Below, in pieces: positions 60,823-64,000 of a stretch of DNA of 64,000 bases. The position numbers were made by a program, and so were the translations under genes. Position 1 is the stretch's first letter. Each line of letters starts with the position of its first letter. The stretch is from NCBI GenBank assembly GCA_964509295.1, contig CAZDWS010000003.1, positions 186,001 through 250,000 on the forward strand, written 5' to 3'. The notes beneath the pieces were generated by a model. It did no database searches. It worked only from the letters and a program-made list of their open reading frames with translations, and was not told where the DNA came from. The DNA comes from JBGSQR01 sp964509295 (GTDB taxonomy: Bacteria; Desulfobacterota; Desulfuromonadia; Geobacterales; Pseudopelobacteraceae).

Positions 60823-61641
60823 TTACCTAATGAAAACCAATTCCGGCACAGACTTTATTAACCCAAGTTCTGCTGCAAATGTGTAAAACTGTTTTAAACC
60901 CTCAATATGCTTTTCAGACAAATCATAGGACAATACCTTCCAATATTCCAATAGTCTTTCTCGCCCCATCCATAACTCTTCCGGAGATTCATCAACTATT
61001 TTCTCAAGATTTGCCATTGCATAGTTTTTGGCCGCAACAAAACGATTGGCAAGAGTAAGAAGGTCCGATTCACAACGCAAAAAGGCTTCTTTTGAAACAA
61101 GCCAAAGAGCAAAAACAAAAGGAGTACCAGTCCAATCATACCAAAGTGCACCCAAGTCGTAGATAAAGACGGCAGGCTCACACTGGGCAGCGTGAAGAGC
61201 AGAATCACCAATCAACAGAATTGCCTGGGCATCACCCAATGCATCAACCGCAGTCTGATTTGTAGATCTATAAATACATTCACAGCGAAAACGTTTTTTT
61301 AATAAAATTTTAAGTAAATTTACAGATGTGGCAGATTCAGCGCTTAATAAAACCGTACTGCCATCAAGTTCTTCGATGGGTTTTAAAGAAAATAAAAGTA
61401 CGCTCTGAACTGCACCAAAACTACTGATGGAAAGATCAGGCATAATCAGCAGATTGTCTGGTGTCATTGAAAAAGCTATTGAAGATGATGGACAGATATC
61501 AATCTCTCCAGCAGCAAGCATCCTATTCAAACTGGCCGGAACACCACGAACATATTCATAATCACCATCAGAAAACAATTCATGCATGGCATTAAATATT
61601 GGAGTACAGTTTGCGTAATCAATATGACCGATACGAAGCAT
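60823..61641 (-). CDS. mqnA: Chorismate dehydratase (menaquinone, futalosine pathway)
   Basis: A 272-residue periplasmic-binding-protein-like enzyme that dehydrates chorismate to 3-[(1-carboxyvinyl)oxy]benzoate, the first step of the futalosine route. The start LRIGHIDYANCTPIF is the MqnA signature, and GEIDICPSSSIAF near residue 50 and LLIGDSALHA near 140 belong to the same family. MqnA and MqnD are related, but the N-terminal motif and length fit MqnA. No other mqn gene is adjacent. It follows the gcvH terminator, so its promoter probably lies in or near that 76-base gap. Confidence 0.92.
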   Translation of the reverse strand: MLRIGHIDYANCTPIFNAMHELFSDGDYEYVRGVPASLNRMLAAGEIDICPSSSIAFSMTPDNLLIMPDLSISSFGAVQSVLLFSLKPIEELDGSTVLLSAESATSVNLLKILLKKRFRCECIYRSTNQTAVDALGDAQAILLIGDSALHAAQCEPAVFIYDLGALWYDWTGTPFVFALWLVSKEAFLRCESDLLTLANRFVAAKNYAMANLEKIVDESPEELWMGRERLLEYWKVLSYDLSEKHIEGLKQFYTFAAELGLIKSVPELVFIR

Positions 61642-61657
61642 TTAAAACCAGCTTTCC

Positions 61658-61695
61658 ATAAAAAACGGGCCGGGATATTTCACACCCCGCCCCGT
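61658..61695 (-). terminator. Rho-independent terminator after gcvH
   Basis: On the minus strand ACGGG and CGGG pair with CCCG and CCCGT (61665-61674 with 61686-61695, one internal mismatch), followed by TTTTT. Confidence 0.72.
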
Positions 61696-61717
61696 ATTAT
61701 AATAATGATAACAACTA

Positions 61718-62104
61718 CTAATCCCTGTTTTCTATATATTCGGCATAATCATCAGCCGACATCAGGCCTTTTAATTCTTCCACGTCATCCAGTGATATTT
61801 CAATCAGCCAACCACTATCATATGGGTCATCGTTAATAAGTCCGGGGTTGTCCATAACTTCGGAATTCACATCCAGTACAGTACCACTGAAAGGTGCATA
61901 AATCTCAGCTACAGTTTTTCGAGCTTCGATTGACCCAACAGAATCATCCTGCTCAACAAGATCGCCCTCATCCGGCAATTCAACACTGGAAATCAATCCC
62001 AGCTCTTCTTGTGCCAGATCTGTAATACCAATGACAGCCGATCGGCCTTCAATACGAACCCAGACATGTTCCTTTGAATATTTCAGCTCTTCAGGAAAGT
62101 CCAT
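61718..62104 (-). CDS. gcvH: Glycine cleavage system H protein
   Basis: A 128-residue lipoyl-carrier protein. The lipoylated lysine lies in GSIEARKTVAEIYAP near residue 63. The N-terminal EELKYSKEHVWVRIEG and the DSGWLIEI segment are typical of GcvH. It lies 4 bases after accC, as the last gene of accB-accC-gcvH, with no gcvT or gcvP in the window. In bacteria where GcvH works outside glycine cleavage it relays octanoyl or lipoyl groups; a link to fatty-acid synthesis genes makes that possible here, but it is inference. Confidence 0.93.
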   Translation of the reverse strand: MDFPEELKYSKEHVWVRIEGRSAVIGITDLAQEELGLISSVELPDEGDLVEQDDSVGSIEARKTVAEIYAPFSGTVLDVNSEVMDNPGLINDDPYDSGWLIEISLDDVEELKGLMSADDYAEYIENRD

Positions 62105-62108
62105 AACG

Positions 62109-63449
62109 TTACTCCAGTACTACATTTTCAAGAAATGAAGTATCAATATTACCTTCGATAAAATCTTTGTTTGTCATGATAATCTTATGAAATACTATTG
62201 TGGTTTTAATTCCTTCAATAATATATTCATCCAGCGCTCTTGACATTCTCTTAATTGCATCTTCACGAGTTTCAGCATGAACAATCAACTTGGCAATCAT
62301 GGAATCATAATACGGCACTACAGTATACTGATCATAAACAAATGAATCAACCCTTACACCTAAACCGCCCGGAGGATGATAAGCCGTGATTTTACCTGGA
62401 CAGGGTGTAAACTTATGCGGATCTTCTGCATTAATACGACATTCTATTGCGTGGCCATTGATCTTGATATCTTCCTGTTTATAGCGCAGTGGCAGCCCTG
62501 CAGCAGACCTGATCTGTTCACGAATGATATCAACCCCGGTAATCATCTCGGTTACAGGGTGCTCCACCTGAACCCGGGTGTTCATTTCCATAAAGTAAAA
62601 GTTATTCTGTTTATCGACCAGAAACTCTACCGTGCCGACGCTGTTGTAGTTAACCGCTGCAGCAGCTCTTACAGCTGCACTACCCATTGCCTCACGCATT
62701 TCAGGAGAACAAACCGTTGATGGTGCCTCTTCAATAAGTTTTTGGTGACGACGCTGGATCGAGCAGTCTCTTTCACCAAGGTGTATAACATTTCCATGCT
62801 TGTCTGCAAGGATCTGAATCTCCACATGGCGAGGCTTTTCACAATACTTTTCAATGTAAACATCCGGATTTCCGAAACCTGACTGTGCTTCTGCCCGTGC
62901 CATGGAAAATGCGTTAGCCAGAGTTGCCGGGGAATGAACTATTTTCATCCCCTTACCACCACCGCCGGCAGTTGCCTTGATAATCACCGGAAAACCGATT
63001 TCCTTGGCAATTTTTACAGCATCTTCTACGTTCTGAACACCTTCTTTTGTTCCAGGCAGGATTGGAACTCCCTGTTTGATTACTGCCTGACGGGCACTGA
63101 TTTTATCGCCCATAATGCGCATGCTTTCCGAACTTGGCCCAATAAAAGTAATACCACATTTTTCACATACTTCTGCGAAATCGGCATTTTCAGAAAGAAA
63201 ACCATATCCAGGGTGTATTGCCTCAGCATCAGTCAATTCAGCTGCACTGATAATCGCATTAAAATTCAAATAGCTTTTAGCACTGGAAGCGGGACCGATG
63301 CAGACACTTTCATCTGCCAACTTTACATGCAATGAGTTTATATCTGCCTGGGAATAAACAGCAACGGTTTTGATACCCAGCTCCTTGCAAGCCCGGATGA
63401 TACGGATAGCTATTTCACCCCTGTTTGCTATTAATATTTTATGGAACAT
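62109..63449 (-). CDS. accC: Acetyl-CoA carboxylase, biotin carboxylase subunit
   Basis: A 446-residue ATP-grasp enzyme that carboxylates biotin on AccB. The start is the family's FHKILIANRGEIAIRIIRACKELG, core LIANRGEIA. The glycine-rich ATP loop is KATAGGGGKGMKIV near residue 160, and the catalytic MNTRVQVEHPVTE motif near 288-300. A C-terminal biotin-carboxylase domain completes it. It starts 4 bases after the accB stop and is the middle gene of accB-accC-gcvH. Confidence 0.97.
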   Translation of the reverse strand: MFHKILIANRGEIAIRIIRACKELGIKTVAVYSQADINSLHVKLADESVCIGPASSAKSYLNFNAIISAAELTDAEAIHPGYGFLSENADFAEVCEKCGITFIGPSSESMRIMGDKISARQAVIKQGVPILPGTKEGVQNVEDAVKIAKEIGFPVIIKATAGGGGKGMKIVHSPATLANAFSMARAEAQSGFGNPDVYIEKYCEKPRHVEIQILADKHGNVIHLGERDCSIQRRHQKLIEEAPSTVCSPEMREAMGSAAVRAAAAVNYNSVGTVEFLVDKQNNFYFMEMNTRVQVEHPVTEMITGVDIIREQIRSAAGLPLRYKQEDIKINGHAIECRINAEDPHKFTPCPGKITAYHPPGGLGVRVDSFVYDQYTVVPYYDSMIAKLIVHAETREDAIKRMSRALDEYIIEGIKTTIVFHKIIMTNKDFIEGNIDTSFLENVVLE

Positions 63450-63453
63450 GGGA

Positions 63454-63921
63454 TTAAAGCCTCTCTACAACAAACAGTGCATCACCATACTCGACAGCTT
63501 GAGCATTCTCCTTGCAGACCTTGACTATCTTGCAGCGAAACTCGGCTTCAATTTCATTCATAAGTTTCATAGCTTCAACGATACATAGCTGCTGGCCTTT
63601 TTCAACCACCTGTCCGACCTGAACATAAGCCGGTGATTCCGGCGAAGGTGAACCGTAATATGTTCCAACTATAGGCGATGTAATTTTTTCACCAACTTCA
63701 ACAGCTATAACCGGTGCAGATACAGCAGCTGCAGCCGCAGCAGCAACAGACGTTGTGGCAGCCTGCGGAATTGAGTAGGCAGCTGGTGCAGCCATCTGAA
63801 TATATTCAGGTTTTAAGCCGCGTCGGATGACAATTTTTTCTTCATTGTTCTCCAGTTCGAACTCTGTAATATCGGTTTCAGTAATCATCTTAACAAGTAC
63901 TTTAAGTTCTCTGATATCCAT
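63454..63921 (-). CDS. accB: Acetyl-CoA carboxylase biotin carboxyl carrier protein
   Basis: About 155 residues. The N-terminal segment DIRELKVLVKMITETDITEFEL, core ETDITEFEL, is typical of AccB. An Ala-rich, probably flexible linker spans about residues 50-80. The C-terminal biotinyl domain has the biotinylated lysine in EAMKLMNEIEAE near residue 122. The ATG at 63921 is chosen because AAGGAG lies six bases upstream; the frame is also open to 63954. Only about 45 bases of sequence precede the leader region at the right window edge, and I could not support any gene there. Confidence 0.95.
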   Translation of the reverse strand: MDIRELKVLVKMITETDITEFELENNEEKIVIRRGLKPEYIQMAAPAAYSIPQAATTSVAAAAAAAVSAPVIAVEVGEKITSPIVGTYYGSPSPESPAYVQVGQVVEKGQQLCIVEAMKLMNEIEAEFRCKIVKVCKENAQAVEYGDALFVVERL

Positions 63922-64000
63922 CTTTTTCTCCTTGATTATATTCACTGTTTTCACTCATTCAGCATACTTCTAAGACTTGGTCCTGCCAACTATACAAATC

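Noticed and set aside
1..64000. Mobile elements, phage remnants, CRISPR arrays, tRNA or rRNA genes
   Set aside because: No transposase, integrase, direct repeat array or cloverleaf was recognised on either strand; the gene content is housekeeping throughout.

Overview
The window looks like a stretch of core chromosome from a bacterium of the Desulfuromonadia (the Geobacter, Pelobacter and Desulfuromonas group), which I infer with moderate confidence. The signs are a full-length three-domain NifU with NifS, a futalosine-type menaquinone gene (mqnA), a PxxKW cysteine-rich protein, a DUF4388 regulator, a beta-lysylation system for EF-P, glutaminyl-tRNA synthetase, and a Che-type operon with a HEAT-repeat protein. 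Base composition is moderate to AT-rich throughout. I see no tRNA, rRNA, CRISPR array, insertion sequence, integrase or phage gene, and no gene-free stretch over 300 bases.

Layout. 1-2600: exopolyphosphatase (cut by the window edge), a Na/phosphate cotransporter with a PhoU-like tail, and an IHF/HU protein. 2750-6273 (minus): five overlapping genes, queD, queE, a creatininase-family enzyme, an unknown protein and rlmD. 6388-8757: O-acetylhomoserine sulfhydrylase, a small membrane protein and a threonylcarbamoyl-AMP synthase. 8906-14061: a giant DUF748/AsmA-like envelope protein, a zinc-dependent phospholipase C family protein and plsY. 14250-18390: infA, efp, epmA and, convergent, epmB, pgsA and a lytic transglycosylase. 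18549-24685: purM, purN, rpsT; then leuS, lptE, holA.

24845-34948 (minus) is the most distinctive part: a compact nine-gene chemosensory operon (DUF4388-receiver protein, CheY-like receiver, CheA, ExeA-like AAA ATPase, two CheW, HEAT-repeat protein, CheR, CheB) without a receptor gene. It lies downstream of miaB, glnS, era and der. 40571-48057: a HAD nucleotidase, a YtxH protein, a YpdA-like flavoprotein, htpG, a DEAD-box helicase, a DMT exporter and a VOC protein. 48057-54968: ccdA, a TlpA thioredoxin lipoprotein, polyprenyl diphosphate synthase, a cysteine-cluster protein, a CheX-like protein, guaA and guaB. 55099-64000: a lone DppB-type permease, nifS-nifU, a phosphoglucomutase-family enzyme, the PxxKW protein, a Nudix hydrolase, mqnA, gcvH, accC and accB.

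The genes serve translation and its modification (EF-P beta-lysylation, queuosine, t6A, 23S rRNA methylation, synthetases, GTPases), purine synthesis, lipid and envelope building, Fe-S assembly and signalling. Several intergenic hairpins and palindromes stand out. The best candidates for something undescribed are the receptor-less signalling operon with an embedded ExeA-like ATPase, and the creatininase-family enzyme embedded in the queuosine operon.
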